A stretch of 64,000 nucleotides of DNA from Myxococcus virescens (GCF_900101905.1 NZ_FNAJ01000002.1:806001-870000), one strand, 5' to 3'; shown: positions 53,256 through 63,394, counted from the stretch's first letter. Notes: generated by a model from the letters alone, not told the origin. A program made the numbers and translations.

Positions 53256-54683
53256 TCAGGAGGCGGCGGATTGCCGCAGCTCCGTCAACCACTCCTCGAA
53301 TGCGGGGTACCCATGGAGCGGAGCCAGGTCCTCGTCCGAGGCGGCATAGGCCCCATCGGTGAAGCCCAGCTCCGTGGCGCGGCGCAGCAGGCGCATCGCG
53401 TCAGGCACGTTGCGCGCGCGGGCATGGGCGCAGGCCGCGTCATAGGCCAGCGTGGCGCTGGGCGCGTGCTGCAGCGCCGCCTCGCCCACGGCCGCGGCTT
53501 CCGAGTACGCGCCCCGGATGAAGAGCACCCGCTCCGCGCAGGAGAACGCCGCCTCCGGGTCCAGGCCCGGGAGCTTCAGGGCCTCCGACTCGCGGCCCAT
53601 GCGGATGAGCGTGCCGGCGTACTCGTGCATCACGGTCCGGTCCGACGAGGACTGCCAGGCCTGCTTCCACCACTCCACCGCGCGGGCGTCATCGCCCACC
53701 AGGGAGAAGGACGCCGCCACCGCGTGCGGCTCCACGGGCAGGCCCTGCACCTGCGAGAAGTGGTCCAGCGCCTGGCGGCCCTGGCCCTCCTTCAAGGCGA
53801 GCCAGCCCATCAGGTGGTGGGCATGGCTGGCCACCCGCGGCGTCAGGCCCTCGTTGGCCTCCAGCACGGATGCGCCCAGCCGCCGCGCCTCGTCCATGCG
53901 GCCCGCGTCGAGCGCGGCCCGGGCCTCGCGCAGTTTCTCCGCCAGCGGCCCTTTCAGTGGGACGCTCTGCGCCTGTCCGTTGCGCAGCGCCTCCGCCACC
54001 ACGCGGAAGGACTGCATGCCGTACATGGCGAAGATGAGGGTGAGCAGGAGCCAACCCGACCGCAGGCCGTACACCACGGCCCCCACGCACACCAGCAGCG
54101 CCAGCCCCTGCGCCAGCACGAAGCCGCGCCGCGGACCGAACACCCGCGTGGCCAGGGTGGTGGTGATGCGCCCCCCATCCAGCGGGAGCACGGGCAGCAT
54201 GTTCAGGAACGCCCAGAAGAAGTTGGCGATCATGAAGGTGAGCAGGAAGAAGTCGAGCGCGGGCGAGCGGCCCTCGAGCAGGAGGTAGCCCACCCCGCTC
54301 GTCACCCCCAGCATCAGCCCGAAGAAGGGGCCAGCCGCGGTGATGAGCAAGTCCCGCTTCCACGGAAGGGGGCCTGGCGCGTCAGTGGGGAGCGTGTGGC
54401 CACCCATCCAGACGAGCGCGATGCTTGGCCGGTAGCCGAACAGGCGACTGGCCAGCGCATGCCCCATCTCATGGATGAGCACGGACACGAAGACGATGAG
54501 CATCCACGACAGGATGTAGACCACCATCGCGCTGGCGTGGCCCAGGGGCGGGGCTCCATCCACCTGGCGGAACGGCCAGCCGTTCTGGGCCGCGGGGACG
54601 GAGCTCCAGGCCAGCATGCCGGACACCAGCAGGTGGCTGGGGTGGACTTCGACGGGAATGCTCCCGAGGCGAAAGCGGAACAT
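53256..54683 (-). CDS. Site-2 protease family metalloprotease (M50) with C-terminal TPR-like repeats
   Basis: 475 residues. Membrane core about 1-225 with the zinc motif HEMGH (His71, Glu72, His75) inside helix 2 and the partner motif NMLPVLPLDGGR (Asn161 to Asp169), as in SpoIVFB-type enzymes that cut membrane-bound regulators or anti-sigma factors. From about 245 on, helical TPR-like repeats (AARLGASVLEANEGLTPRVASH-type, LDHFSQVQ, AVEWWKQAW, AAYDAACAHARARN in order) follow, probably cytoplasmic and used to recruit substrate. Divergent from the dihydrouridine synthase gene, about 97 bases between starts. Confidence 0.9.
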   Translation of the reverse strand: MFRFRLGSIPVEVHPSHLLVSGMLAWSSVPAAQNGWPFRQVDGAPPLGHASAMVVYILSWMLIVFVSVLIHEMGHALASRLFGYRPSIALVWMGGHTLPTDAPGPLPWKRDLLITAAGPFFGLMLGVTSGVGYLLLEGRSPALDFFLLTFMIANFFWAFLNMLPVLPLDGGRITTTLATRVFGPRRGFVLAQGLALLVCVGAVVYGLRSGWLLLTLIFAMYGMQSFRVVAEALRNGQAQSVPLKGPLAEKLREARAALDAGRMDEARRLGASVLEANEGLTPRVASHAHHLMGWLALKEGQGRQALDHFSQVQGLPVEPHAVAASFSLVGDDARAVEWWKQAWQSSSDRTVMHEYAGTLIRMGRESEALKLPGLDPEAAFSCAERVLFIRGAYSEAAAVGEAALQHAPSATLAYDAACAHARARNVPDAMRLLRRATELGFTDGAYAASDEDLAPLHGYPAFEEWLTELRQSAAS

Positions 54684-54780
54684 GGGGACGGACCTTAACC
54701 GTTAGGACCTCCGAGCGCAGGCACTTGCTCACCGCCTCCGCCATGTCCCGGGCAAATCCGCTAGGTTCCCCGCCCTTCAT

Positions 54781-55794
54781 ATGCCGCAGCTTGGTCCCTA
54801 CACCCTGCCGAATCCGTACATCCTGGCCCCCATGGCCGGGGTGAGCGAGATGCCCTTCCGTGTGCTCGCCTTCCGTCTGGGCGCGGCGCTCTGTCCCACC
54901 GAGCTCGTCAGCTCGCAGGGGCTGATGCGCGCCAACCAGCGGACGTTGAAGTACCTGCGCTACGACGCCGAGGTGGAGCGGCCCTACTCGCTCCAAATCT
55001 ACGGCGGCGAGCCGGACGCCATGGCTCGGGCCGCGGTGGTGGGGCGCGAGGCGGGCGCGCAAATCATCGACATCAACATGGGCTGCCCGGTGAAGAAGGT
55101 GGTGAAGAACGGGGCGGGCAGCGGCCTGCTCTGTGACGTGCCCCGCGCGGCGGACATCGTCCGGCGCATCCGCGAGGCCACCGGCCTGCCCGTCACCTGC
55201 AAGATTCGCTCGGGCTGGGACGCCCGCAGCCTGAACTATCTGCAGGTGGCTGGCGCGCTCCAGGAGGCGGGCTGCGCGGGGCTGGCCATCCACCCCCGCA
55301 CGCGCGAGCAGGGCTATTCGGGGCAGGCGGACTGGAGCGTCATCGCCGACCTCAAGCGCCACTTCCCGGAGCTGCCCATCATCGGCAACGGGGACGTGAA
55401 GACGCCCGCGGACGCGGCGCGCATGCTGGAGACCACCGGCTGTGACTTCGTGATGATTGGCCGCGCGGCGCTGGGCAACCCGTGGATCTTCCGCGAGCTG
55501 CTCGGAGGTCCGCCCGCCACGCCGCGCGAGCGCTGCGAGCTGGTGCTGGAGCACTTCCGGGCGCACCTGGACTTCATGGGGGACCCGCTGGGCGCCGTGC
55601 GCTCCTTCCGCAAGCAGTTGGCGTGGTACGCCCACGGCCTGTACGGCGCCGCGGCCTTCCGTGCGGAGGTGAACGGCCTGGACGTGCCGTCAGCGGTGGA
55701 GGACTGCGTGCGCCGCTTCTTCACCGCGGCCCAGGTGGACCTCGCGGGCCCCGGTGAGGAGCAGGACGTGGACTACCGGGCGGCCCTGGGCTGA
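54781..55794 (+). CDS. dusB: tRNA-dihydrouridine synthase (DusB type)
   Basis: 337 residues, flavin-dependent TIM barrel that reduces uridines in tRNA with NADPH. Motifs: LAPMAGVSEMPFR at the N-terminus, ELVSSQGLMRANQ, DINMGCPVKKVVKNGAGSGLL with the catalytic Cys, PVTCKIRSGWD, IHPRTREQGYSG, IIGNGDVKTPADA and CDFVMIGRAALGNPWIF. The final helical tRNA-binding domain is present. Cytoplasmic. Followed by a stem-loop and the convergent GH1 gene. Confidence 0.95.
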   Translation: MPQLGPYTLPNPYILAPMAGVSEMPFRVLAFRLGAALCPTELVSSQGLMRANQRTLKYLRYDAEVERPYSLQIYGGEPDAMARAAVVGREAGAQIIDINMGCPVKKVVKNGAGSGLLCDVPRAADIVRRIREATGLPVTCKIRSGWDARSLNYLQVAGALQEAGCAGLAIHPRTREQGYSGQADWSVIADLKRHFPELPIIGNGDVKTPADAARMLETTGCDFVMIGRAALGNPWIFRELLGGPPATPRERCELVLEHFRAHLDFMGDPLGAVRSFRKQLAWYAHGLYGAAAFRAEVNGLDVPSAVEDCVRRFFTAAQVDLAGPGEEQDVDYRAALG

Positions 55795-55836
55795 GGGCAC
55801 GGCGCTTCTCTATATATAAGGAGGGAGCGCGTGCCC
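55795..55836. terminator. Stem-loop between convergent dusB and GH1 genes (possible bidirectional terminator)
   Basis: GGGCAC-G-GCGCT at the left pairs with AGCGC-GTGCCC at the right (one bulged G) around a loop with the AT-rich TCTATATATAAGGAGG. The position right after the dusB stop fits a terminator, but neither side shows a proper T-run. Confidence 0.4.
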
Positions 55837-55855
55837 TTCGTGGGCGGCGCGCCGC

Positions 55856-57163
55856 TCAAGCGCCCGAGGGGAGGACGGCGTCTGGCGGTACCAGCTTCCG
55901 TCCGGTGGCCACGGCGCGGAAGTAGTCACACGCGGGCGTGGGGCTGCGGCGGAGCGTGTCGAAGTCGACGTGGTAGAGGCCGAAGCGCGGGCCCCAGCCC
56001 TCCAGCCACTCGAAGTTGTCGAGCAGGCTCCAATAGAGGTAGCCGCGCACGTCCACGCCCTGCGCGCGCGCGGCCAGCACCTGGGCCAGGTGGGAATGGA
56101 GGTAGTGGGGCCGGCGGGTGCCGGCGCGGTCATCGATGCCGTTCTCCGTAACCCACACCGGCTTCCCGTAGCGCTTCACGTCGCGCAGCGTCTGGAGGAA
56201 GCCCTCCGGCCAGTCCTCCCAGCCGATGTCGGTGAGGCCCCGGCCGTGGATGTCCCGGTACTTGAACTCGATGAAGGGCGGGCGCGGCACGAAGCGCAGG
56301 TGCGCGCGGGTGTAGTAGTTCACCCCGATGAACTCCACGGAGTCCCGCGCGCCAGGGATGTCCACGCGCGTGGAGGCCACGCCCGGCATGGTGACGCGCA
56401 GCTTGCCGGTGGCCAGCGCCTCGTGGAACGCATGGTTGTAGGCCTGGGCCCCGAGCCTCACCAGCGCACGGTCCAGCGGGTGCCACCAGCGGTCCGGCGC
56501 GAAGGCGAGCATGTTCTGGGAGATGCCCAGCTCCACGCGGCCCAGCCGGGACAACAGCTCCTCCCGGGCGGCCACGTGCGAGCGCACCAGGTTCTCCATG
56601 GCCCGCATGGTGGTGGGGCCATCCGCGAGGCCCGGAGGAATGGCGCCCTGCAGATACCCCCCCAACAGCAGCACCATGGGCTCGTTGAAGGAGATGACCA
56701 GCGCGTCCAGCCCCTCCAGCAGCGCCGCGCACCGCTTCGCGTACCGCCGGAAGACGTCCACGCTGGCCGGCTGGTGCCACGGCGTCTCCCGGTGGAACCA
56801 GGTGGGGTGCGTGAAGTGGTGGAGCGTCACCACCGGCCGCAGGCCATGGGCCTTCATCTTCAGGAGCCGCTCCCGGTAGGCCTCCAGCGCCGCCTCGTCG
56901 AAGCGCCCGCGCTCCGGCTCGATGCGCGCCCACTCCAGGGAGATGCGGAACGCGGTGGCGCCCACCGCCCGGGCCAGGGCGTAGTCCTCCTCGTAGCGGT
57001 TCCAGTGGTCCACCGCGGGGCCGCAGCGAGCGTCCGGCTCCTTCAGCTTCCCGGCGCGTTCCCACTCGGCCCAGTCGTTCTCGATGCCGCCCTCCACCTG
57101 GTACGCGGCGGTCGCGACGCCGAAGGTGAAGTCCGCGGGGAAGGTCTGCTCGGTGGCGCTCAT
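55856..57163 (-). CDS. GH1 family beta-glucosidase-like glycosidase
   Basis: 435 residues from ATG 57163 (MSATEQTFPADFTFG); a longer frame exists upstream but lies in the regulatory region of the next unit. GH1 TIM barrel: FPADFTFGVATAAYQVEGG, WARIEPERG, the acid/base Glu161 in SFNEPMV and the nucleophile Glu340 in VTENGID, then YLYWSLLDNFEWLEGW at the aglycone site. Hydrolyses beta-glucosides or galactosides. No signal peptide, so intracellular. The enzyme is single, without transporter genes nearby. Confidence 0.93.
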   Translation of the reverse strand: MSATEQTFPADFTFGVATAAYQVEGGIENDWAEWERAGKLKEPDARCGPAVDHWNRYEEDYALARAVGATAFRISLEWARIEPERGRFDEAALEAYRERLLKMKAHGLRPVVTLHHFTHPTWFHRETPWHQPASVDVFRRYAKRCAALLEGLDALVISFNEPMVLLLGGYLQGAIPPGLADGPTTMRAMENLVRSHVAAREELLSRLGRVELGISQNMLAFAPDRWWHPLDRALVRLGAQAYNHAFHEALATGKLRVTMPGVASTRVDIPGARDSVEFIGVNYYTRAHLRFVPRPPFIEFKYRDIHGRGLTDIGWEDWPEGFLQTLRDVKRYGKPVWVTENGIDDRAGTRRPHYLHSHLAQVLAARAQGVDVRGYLYWSLLDNFEWLEGWGPRFGLYHVDFDTLRRSPTPACDYFRAVATGRKLVPPDAVLPSGA

Positions 57164-57286
57164 GTGGTGGCGAACCGTAGACGCCGCACCCCACGACGAA
57201 AAGCGCCGCGTCGCTCGCGCGCATGCGCCGCGGCATGCGCCGACGTCGTGCTCGAAAGTGGCCGAAACGTGTCCGGAGCCGGAAAC

Positions 57287-57389
57287 TCGGCCTCGCGCGC
57301 GACACCTCGGATGCGCTCGCGAGTGTCCGCGAGGTGGCGTTCGGCACCTCCGGACGCGCTCGATGCCGAAAAATCGGCCTCGCACGCGA
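57287..57389. repeat. Direct repeat pair upstream of the histone-H1-like gene
   Basis: TCGGCCTCGCGCGCGA (57287-57302) and TCGGCCTCGCACGCGA (57374-57389) differ in one base and lie 87 bases apart, each preceded by a short A-run (GGAAAC / GAAAAA). They are upstream of the TTGACA promoter, in the 355-base gap between GH1 and the H1-like gene. I see nothing else in that gap but this and the promoter. Confidence 0.45.
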
Positions 57390-57408
57390 TGCAATACATC
57401 ACCATGCG

Positions 57409-57437
57409 TTGACACACTGGCATGTCGCCCGTACCAT
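57409..57437 (+). promoter_or_regulatory. Sigma-70 promoter of the histone-H1-like gene
   Basis: TTGACA (57409-57414), 17-base spacer, TACCAT (57432-57437). The -35 is a perfect match. It is 82 bases before the start codon, so the mRNA has a leader of about 75 bases. Confidence 0.75.
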
Positions 57438-57518
57438 TCACTTCAAGCACTCACTCCCATCAAGAAGAGTGCAGGGCCTCGGTTGACCTGGGGCCAACCA
57501 CTGAACTGGAGGATTCTG

Positions 57519-57758
57519 ATGGCCGCTAAGAAGAAGACCGCTGCGAAGTCCGCGACCAAGAAGGCTGCCAAGACCGCGAAGGCCACGAAGGCGGCGAAGT
57601 CGGCGAAGAAGACGACCGCTCGCAAGACGGCTGGCAAGACCGCGACCAAGAAGGCGGCCGCCAAGAAGACCACCCGCAAGGCGGCCAAGAAGGCCCCGGC
57701 TCGCAAGCGCACCACCAAGGCCAAGACGGTGGCGGCCCCGGTTACGCCGGAGTCCTGA
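57519..57758 (+). CDS. Histone-H1-like Lys/Ala-rich DNA-binding protein
   Basis: 79 residues from ATG 57519, with GGAGG six bases upstream. Almost only Lys, Ala, Thr and Arg in repeats of the type AAKKTxxKxA (KKAAKTAKATKAAKSAKK, KTAGKTATKKAAAKK), like the C-terminal tail of eukaryotic histone H1, chlamydial Hc1/Hc2 or AlgP; about 45% basic residues and no acidic residue until the last one. Such tails bind DNA or RNA non-specifically and compact the nucleoid. It has its own strong promoter and a clear terminator, so probably a highly expressed single gene. The start of the frame lies far upstream, but composition and RBS fix this start. Confidence 0.88.
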   Translation: MAAKKKTAAKSATKKAAKTAKATKAAKSAKKTTARKTAGKTATKKAAAKKTTRKAAKKAPARKRTTKAKTVAAPVTPES

Positions 57759-57800
57759 GCAGTCCCGTCGTCATGAGCGGACGGTAGTTGACGTCCGGTG

Positions 57801-57837
57801 AACGGCTCGGCGAAACCCGCCGGGCCGTTTTCATTTT
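57801..57837 (+). terminator. Intrinsic terminator of the H1-like gene
   Basis: Twelve-bp stem AACGGCTCGGCG / CGCCGGGCCGTT (one T-G wobble), loop AAACC, then TTTTCATTTTT. It starts 43 bases after the stop and ends just before the NFACT gene. Confidence 0.88.
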
Positions 57838-57855
57838 TAGGACCCGGAGTGCCCC

Positions 57856-59313
57856 ATGTCGCTGCGTCCCGTGGAGCTGGAGCAGGTGGTGGCGGAGCTG
57901 GCGGAGCGCCTCACGGGCGCGGTGGCGCAGAAGGCCTGGTGTCCCCTTCCCAGGCTCGCCTACGTGGAGCTTCGCGTCCCGGGCAAATCCATCCTGTTGT
58001 GCCTGTGCGCGGAAGGTGACCTGGCCCGGGTGTCCGTGGCGGATGATCGCTTCCCCACGCCGGGCGAACCCGCCCCCTTCCAGCGGTGGCTGCGTCAGGA
58101 GCTGACAGGCTTCAAGCTCCAGGGCGCTCGCTTCATGGAAGCCGAACGCGTGGTGGCCTTCGACTTCGAGCGCGAGGATGTGCGCCGTCGCCTCCTCCTG
58201 GAGGTGGGCGCGCCCGGTGGTCTGCTGCTGCTCAGCGACACCGGCCGCGTGCTGATGCTCTCCGGTGAGGGCTTCGCGCAGCGCCGCGGCCTGCATCCGG
58301 GCGCGGCGTGGACGCCGCCGGAGCCGCCGCCGCCCGAGGCCCGCGAGAAGGCCCGGAGCCAACCCTCGCGGCTCGCGCCCCAGGACTCGGATGCGCTGCC
58401 GTATTCCCAGGCCGCGGAGCGCCTGCTCGGAGCGCGCGACAAGGCCAGCCGCTCGGAGACCATCCGCCGCCGGTTGGCGCAGCCGTACCGCGCCCGCCTC
58501 AAGCGCGCCTCCCGCACCTTGGACAAGGTGCGCGCCGAGGCGGCCCGCGGCCCGGACGCGGAGAAGCACCGCGAGGTGGGCGAGCTGCTGGCGCAGAACC
58601 TCTATCGCCTCAAGCGCGGCGCCACCGAGGCGGTGCTCACCGCCTATACAGAGGAGGGCGCGAAGGAGGTCCGGGTGACGCTGGACCCGAAGCGCACCCC
58701 GAAGGAGGAGGCGGACTGGCACTTCCACCAGTACCGGCGGCTGCTGCGGGGCGTGGAGCAGGCGCGTCACCGCGAGGCGGAGCTGGCGCGCGAGGTGGCG
58801 CACGCGCAGCAGGCGCTCGCGCAGATTGAGCGGATGGAGGACGCCGCGCTGCTGTCGCAGGCGGAGGTGCTTCAGCTCCCCAGTGGGGGCGAGGGCGCGC
58901 GGGAGGGCCGGCCCTTCAAGGAGTACGTGGGCCATGGTGGGGCGCGCATCTGGGTGGGGCGCGGCTCGGAGGACAACGACGCGCTCACCTTCAAGGTGGC
59001 CAGGCCCTGGCATCTGTGGCTCCACGCGCGCGGTGTCCCGGGCAGCCACGTGGTGCTGCCGCTGGAGAAGGGGCAGGAGGTGGCGCAGGAGGTGTTGCTG
59101 GACGCGGCGCACCTGGCGCTGCACCACTCCGGAGCCAAGGGCGAGCCGCGCGGTGAGGTGAGCTACGTGCCCGCGAAGTTCGTGCGCAAGGTGAAGGGCG
59201 GCGCGCCGGGGCAGGTGACCTTCACGCGCGAGAAGACCTTCGTGGTGCGCATGGAGCCCGAGCGCCTGGAGCGGCTCCTCAAGTCCCGGCACGCCGAGCC
59301 GTCCGCACCGTGA
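57856..59313 (+). CDS. NFACT/RqcH-like ribosome quality-control protein
   Basis: 485 residues, shorter than Bacillus RqcH (about 570). N-terminal NFACT-N region (about 1-150, LRPVELEQVVAEL and EAERVVAFDFER), a coiled-coil middle (about 215-360, with QPYRARLKRASRTLDKVRAEA in part) and a C-terminal NFACT-R domain: ARIWVGRGSEDNDAL, RPWHLWLHARGVPGSHVVL, YVPAKFVRKVKGGAPGQV and TFVVRMEPERLERL. The family binds stalled 60S/50S subunits with peptidyl-tRNA and adds C-terminal Ala tails. The Asp-Arg pair needed for tailing in RqcH appears as Glu-Arg (in MEAERVV), so it may differ. Starts 19 bases after a terminator. Confidence 0.82.
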   Translation: MSLRPVELEQVVAELAERLTGAVAQKAWCPLPRLAYVELRVPGKSILLCLCAEGDLARVSVADDRFPTPGEPAPFQRWLRQELTGFKLQGARFMEAERVVAFDFEREDVRRRLLLEVGAPGGLLLLSDTGRVLMLSGEGFAQRRGLHPGAAWTPPEPPPPEAREKARSQPSRLAPQDSDALPYSQAAERLLGARDKASRSETIRRRLAQPYRARLKRASRTLDKVRAEAARGPDAEKHREVGELLAQNLYRLKRGATEAVLTAYTEEGAKEVRVTLDPKRTPKEEADWHFHQYRRLLRGVEQARHREAELAREVAHAQQALAQIERMEDAALLSQAEVLQLPSGGEGAREGRPFKEYVGHGGARIWVGRGSEDNDALTFKVARPWHLWLHARGVPGSHVVLPLEKGQEVAQEVLLDAAHLALHHSGAKGEPRGEVSYVPAKFVRKVKGGAPGQVTFTREKTFVVRMEPERLERLLKSRHAEPSAP

Positions 59314-59443
59314 GGGCGCGTCGTACGCTCGCCTGCCTTTCCCTCCTGTTAGTGGACGCTGCGTGCGAGCGCGGTTGACGGGCTGACGGTGAGGAGGCGG
59401 GCAGGGGACCGCCGCCCTTGAGTCCCCGGAAGTGCGGGGTACG

Positions 59444-60352
59444 ATGCGCAGCCGCGTGTCCCCCGAGCAATTTCGCCAGACGTCGCTCTTCCCTCGAGGT
59501 CTCTCTGCCGCCAGCCGCGCGGCGGAGGGAACGGCCGCACCCCGGCCCGAGGGGGGACCTGCCGCGCCCGTGGCGCCCGCGCCGCGGCCCGTCGCACCGC
59601 CCGTGCCCATGCCGCAGCGCAACCTCCTGCCCGACGAGGCACCCCGCATCGTCACGCGTCCGCCCACGCGGGAGGAGCTGTGGTCCCGGGCTGAATCGCT
59701 GGCCTGGCGGCTGAGCGCCGAGCTGGGCATGCCGGTGCGCCTGTCGGTGACGGACAACCGCTCCACCATGGTGTCCTTCCGCCGAGGCTCCGCGGTGCTG
59801 GCGCTGCGGCTGCACCACATGTTCCTGGACGCGCCGGAGCCGGTGGTGCGCGCGGTGGCGGACTACGCGGGCCGGGGTCACCGCACCGCGGGCGCCATCC
59901 TGGACGAGTACATCCGCGGTCAGCAGCCGCGCATCCGCCAGATGCGCCGCGAATCCGACGCGGACCTCAACCCGCGCGGGCGCTGTTTCGACCTCCAGGC
60001 GCTTTACGACGCCACCAACCGCGATTTTTTCCAGGGCCTCATCCAGGCCCGGATTGGCTGGGGGCGCATGCCTCCGCGCCGCCGTCGCAAGTCCATCCGC
60101 CTGGGCGTCTACGACCACCAGACGCGTGAGATTCGCATCCACCCGGCGCTGGACACCCCCGAGGTGCCTTCCTTCTTCGTGGAGTTCATCATCTTCCACG
60201 AGATGCTCCACCAGCTCTTCCCGAGCACCGGCCGGGGGGGCCGCCGCGTGCATCACCCGCGTGCCTTCCGCGAACGCGAGAGAACATTCCCGCATTACGC
60301 CGCCGCACTGCGTTGGGAGCGGGAGAACCTGGGCGTGCTGTTGCGCGGCTGA
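59444..60352 (+). CDS. SprT-like zinc metallopeptidase-domain protein
   Basis: 302 residues from ATG 59444, with GGGG five bases upstream. The N-terminal third is Pro/Ala-rich and disordered. From about 170 on is the SprT-like part: FDLQALYDATNRDFFQGLI, IGWGRMPPRRRRKSIRLGVYD in parts, the zinc motif HEMLH (His252, Glu253, His256) and RRVHHPRAFRERERTFPHY, in which a further His is likely the third ligand. SprT/Spartan proteins act near DNA or proteins in repair; bacterial ones are of unknown use. A single gene between NFACT and pyruvate kinase. Confidence 0.83.
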   Translation: MRSRVSPEQFRQTSLFPRGLSAASRAAEGTAAPRPEGGPAAPVAPAPRPVAPPVPMPQRNLLPDEAPRIVTRPPTREELWSRAESLAWRLSAELGMPVRLSVTDNRSTMVSFRRGSAVLALRLHHMFLDAPEPVVRAVADYAGRGHRTAGAILDEYIRGQQPRIRQMRRESDADLNPRGRCFDLQALYDATNRDFFQGLIQARIGWGRMPPRRRRKSIRLGVYDHQTREIRIHPALDTPEVPSFFVEFIIFHEMLHQLFPSTGRGGRRVHHPRAFRERERTFPHYAAALRWERENLGVLLRG

Positions 60353-60453
60353 GCGCCGCGTCGTTCGCTGGCTCATTTACCGTTTTACCGAGCGAAGCGG
60401 CCCATGCAGCGTGCTTGACGCTGCCGTGAGGGAAACCCATCCTCACGAGCTCT

Positions 60454-61887
<1,434 letters not shown>

Positions 61888-61891
61888 GCGG

Positions 61892-63394
61892 CTACTTGAT
61901 TCCCTGGAGGACCTTCCGGGGGATGTCGGCCTCGATGAAGACGGTATAGAGCGCCGGGTCCAGCTGCCCGGCGTCGGACTCGCGCCGGAGGATGTCGAGC
62001 GCGAGCGTGTGTGGCACGGCCTTCTTGTAGGGCCGGTCGCTGGCGGTGAGCGCGTCGTAGATGTCGCAGATGGACATCATCCGTGACTGGACGGGGATGT
62101 CCTTCTCCGCGCGGGGGTAGCCGGTGCCATCCAGCTTCTCGTGGTGGGCGTAGGCAATCTCCGGCACCCGGCGCAGCGTGCGCGTCCACGGAATCTGGGA
62201 CAGGAAGCGGTAGGTGTGCTCGACGTGGCTCTCGATTTCGCGGCGCTCCTCGGGAGAGAGCGTGCCGCGGGCGATGGAGAGCGACTGGATTTCCCCCGGA
62301 AGCAGCAGCGGCTGGGCCTGGTCGTGGGCATCCAGGAAGCGCAGCGCGCCCAGCTCGTGGAGCCGCTCGAAGTTGCCCTGCGCGAGCACGGTGGGGCGGT
62401 TGCAGGAGAGGATGAACTCCAGCACCTCGTCCAACTGCCACGACTCGCGGGCGAGCCGCTCCTCTTCCTCCGCCTCGATTTCCGCCAGGTTTGCCTGGCC
62501 GCGAATCTTCACCGCCTCCAGGCGGCGGCGGTAGCTCTGGAGCTGCAAGTCCTTCCGGGCGAGCTGGAAGCGGGCGCGCAGGGCTTCGAGCTCATGGGGG
62601 TAGAGCTTCTCCGCCTTCACCAGCACGGGCTCGCGCACACCCACCTTGCCGAAGTCGTGCAGCAGTGAGGCGTAGCGCAGCTCCTGAATCTCCCCGGCGG
62701 AGAAGCGCGTGTGGGCGTAGGGGCCGGTGGACAGGTGCTCGAGCGCCTGGGCCATGGCCACGGTGAGGTCGGCCACGCGGCCGGAGTGGCCGGCGGTGGT
62801 CGGGTCTCTGGATTCGATGGCGACGACGGAGGCGGAGACGAAGCCCTCGAAGAGGCGGTTGATGTCCTCGTGGAGGAGGGCGTTCTCGATGGCGCCCGCG
62901 GCCTGGGCGCCCAGGGCGAGCAGCAGCTCCTCGTCCTCGGCGTTGAAGCTGGCGCCGTCCAGCTTGTTGAGGGCCTGGATGACGCCCGTCACCTCGCCGC
63001 CGGCGTCGCGCATGGGGACGCAGAGGATGGTCTTCGTCTGGTAGCCGCTGGAGACGTCGAACGAGCGGTTGAAGCGAGCGTCGGCGTAGGCGTCGGGGAT
63101 GTTGATGACGGCGCCCGTCTGGGCCACCTGTCCGGCGACGCCGCTGCCCACCGGGAGGCGGATTTCGCTCTTGGAGCCCTGGGCCACCTTGCTCCACAGC
63201 TCGTTGCGCTCGCGGTCCAGGATGAAGAGCGAGCAGCGGTCCGCCTCCACCACCTTGGTGGCCTCGAAGAGGATGAGCGGCAGGAGCAGGTCGAGGTCGC
63301 GCTCGGCGCTCATCGCCTTCGCGACATCCAGGATGGACGTGAGCTTCGCCAGGCGGCGGTTCAGCTCGGGCTGTGGGGCGGGTTGGGCGAGCAC
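61892..63394 (-). CDS. GAF-HD-GYP cyclic dinucleotide phosphodiesterase with a large insert
   Basis: 500 residues from GTG 63394, with GGAG seven bases upstream. GAF domain about 25-175 (KVVEADRCSLFILDRERNEL, LPVGSGVAGQVAQTG, TKTILCVPMRD). HD-GYP domain: HD at His246-Asp247 in SLLHDFGKVGV and HHEKLDGTGYP with GYP at 425-427. In ordinary HD-GYP proteins HD and GYP are about 60-65 residues apart; here about 180, because an insert of roughly 115 residues, strongly helical (RARFQLARKDLQLQSYRRRLEAVK, IEAEEEERLARES), comes after KAEKLYPHELE. It should cut c-di-GMP or a related dinucleotide, gated by the GAF domain. Divergent from rpe. Confidence 0.92.
   Translation of the reverse strand: MLAQPAPQPELNRRLAKLTSILDVAKAMSAERDLDLLLPLILFEATKVVEADRCSLFILDRERNELWSKVAQGSKSEIRLPVGSGVAGQVAQTGAVINIPDAYADARFNRSFDVSSGYQTKTILCVPMRDAGGEVTGVIQALNKLDGASFNAEDEELLLALGAQAAGAIENALLHEDINRLFEGFVSASVVAIESRDPTTAGHSGRVADLTVAMAQALEHLSTGPYAHTRFSAGEIQELRYASLLHDFGKVGVREPVLVKAEKLYPHELEALRARFQLARKDLQLQSYRRRLEAVKIRGQANLAEIEAEEEERLARESWQLDEVLEFILSCNRPTVLAQGNFERLHELGALRFLDAHDQAQPLLLPGEIQSLSIARGTLSPEERREIESHVEHTYRFLSQIPWTRTLRRVPEIAYAHHEKLDGTGYPRAEKDIPVQSRMMSICDIYDALTASDRPYKKAVPHTLALDILRRESDAGQLDPALYTVFIEADIPRKVLQGIK

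Noticed and set aside
55831..56151. Rightward frame of 106 codons with an ideal AAGGAGG ribosome binding site, antisense to the GH1 gene
   Set aside because: The product is Arg/Gly/Pro/Ser-rich antisense shadow with no domain; the GH1 gene on the other strand is certain.
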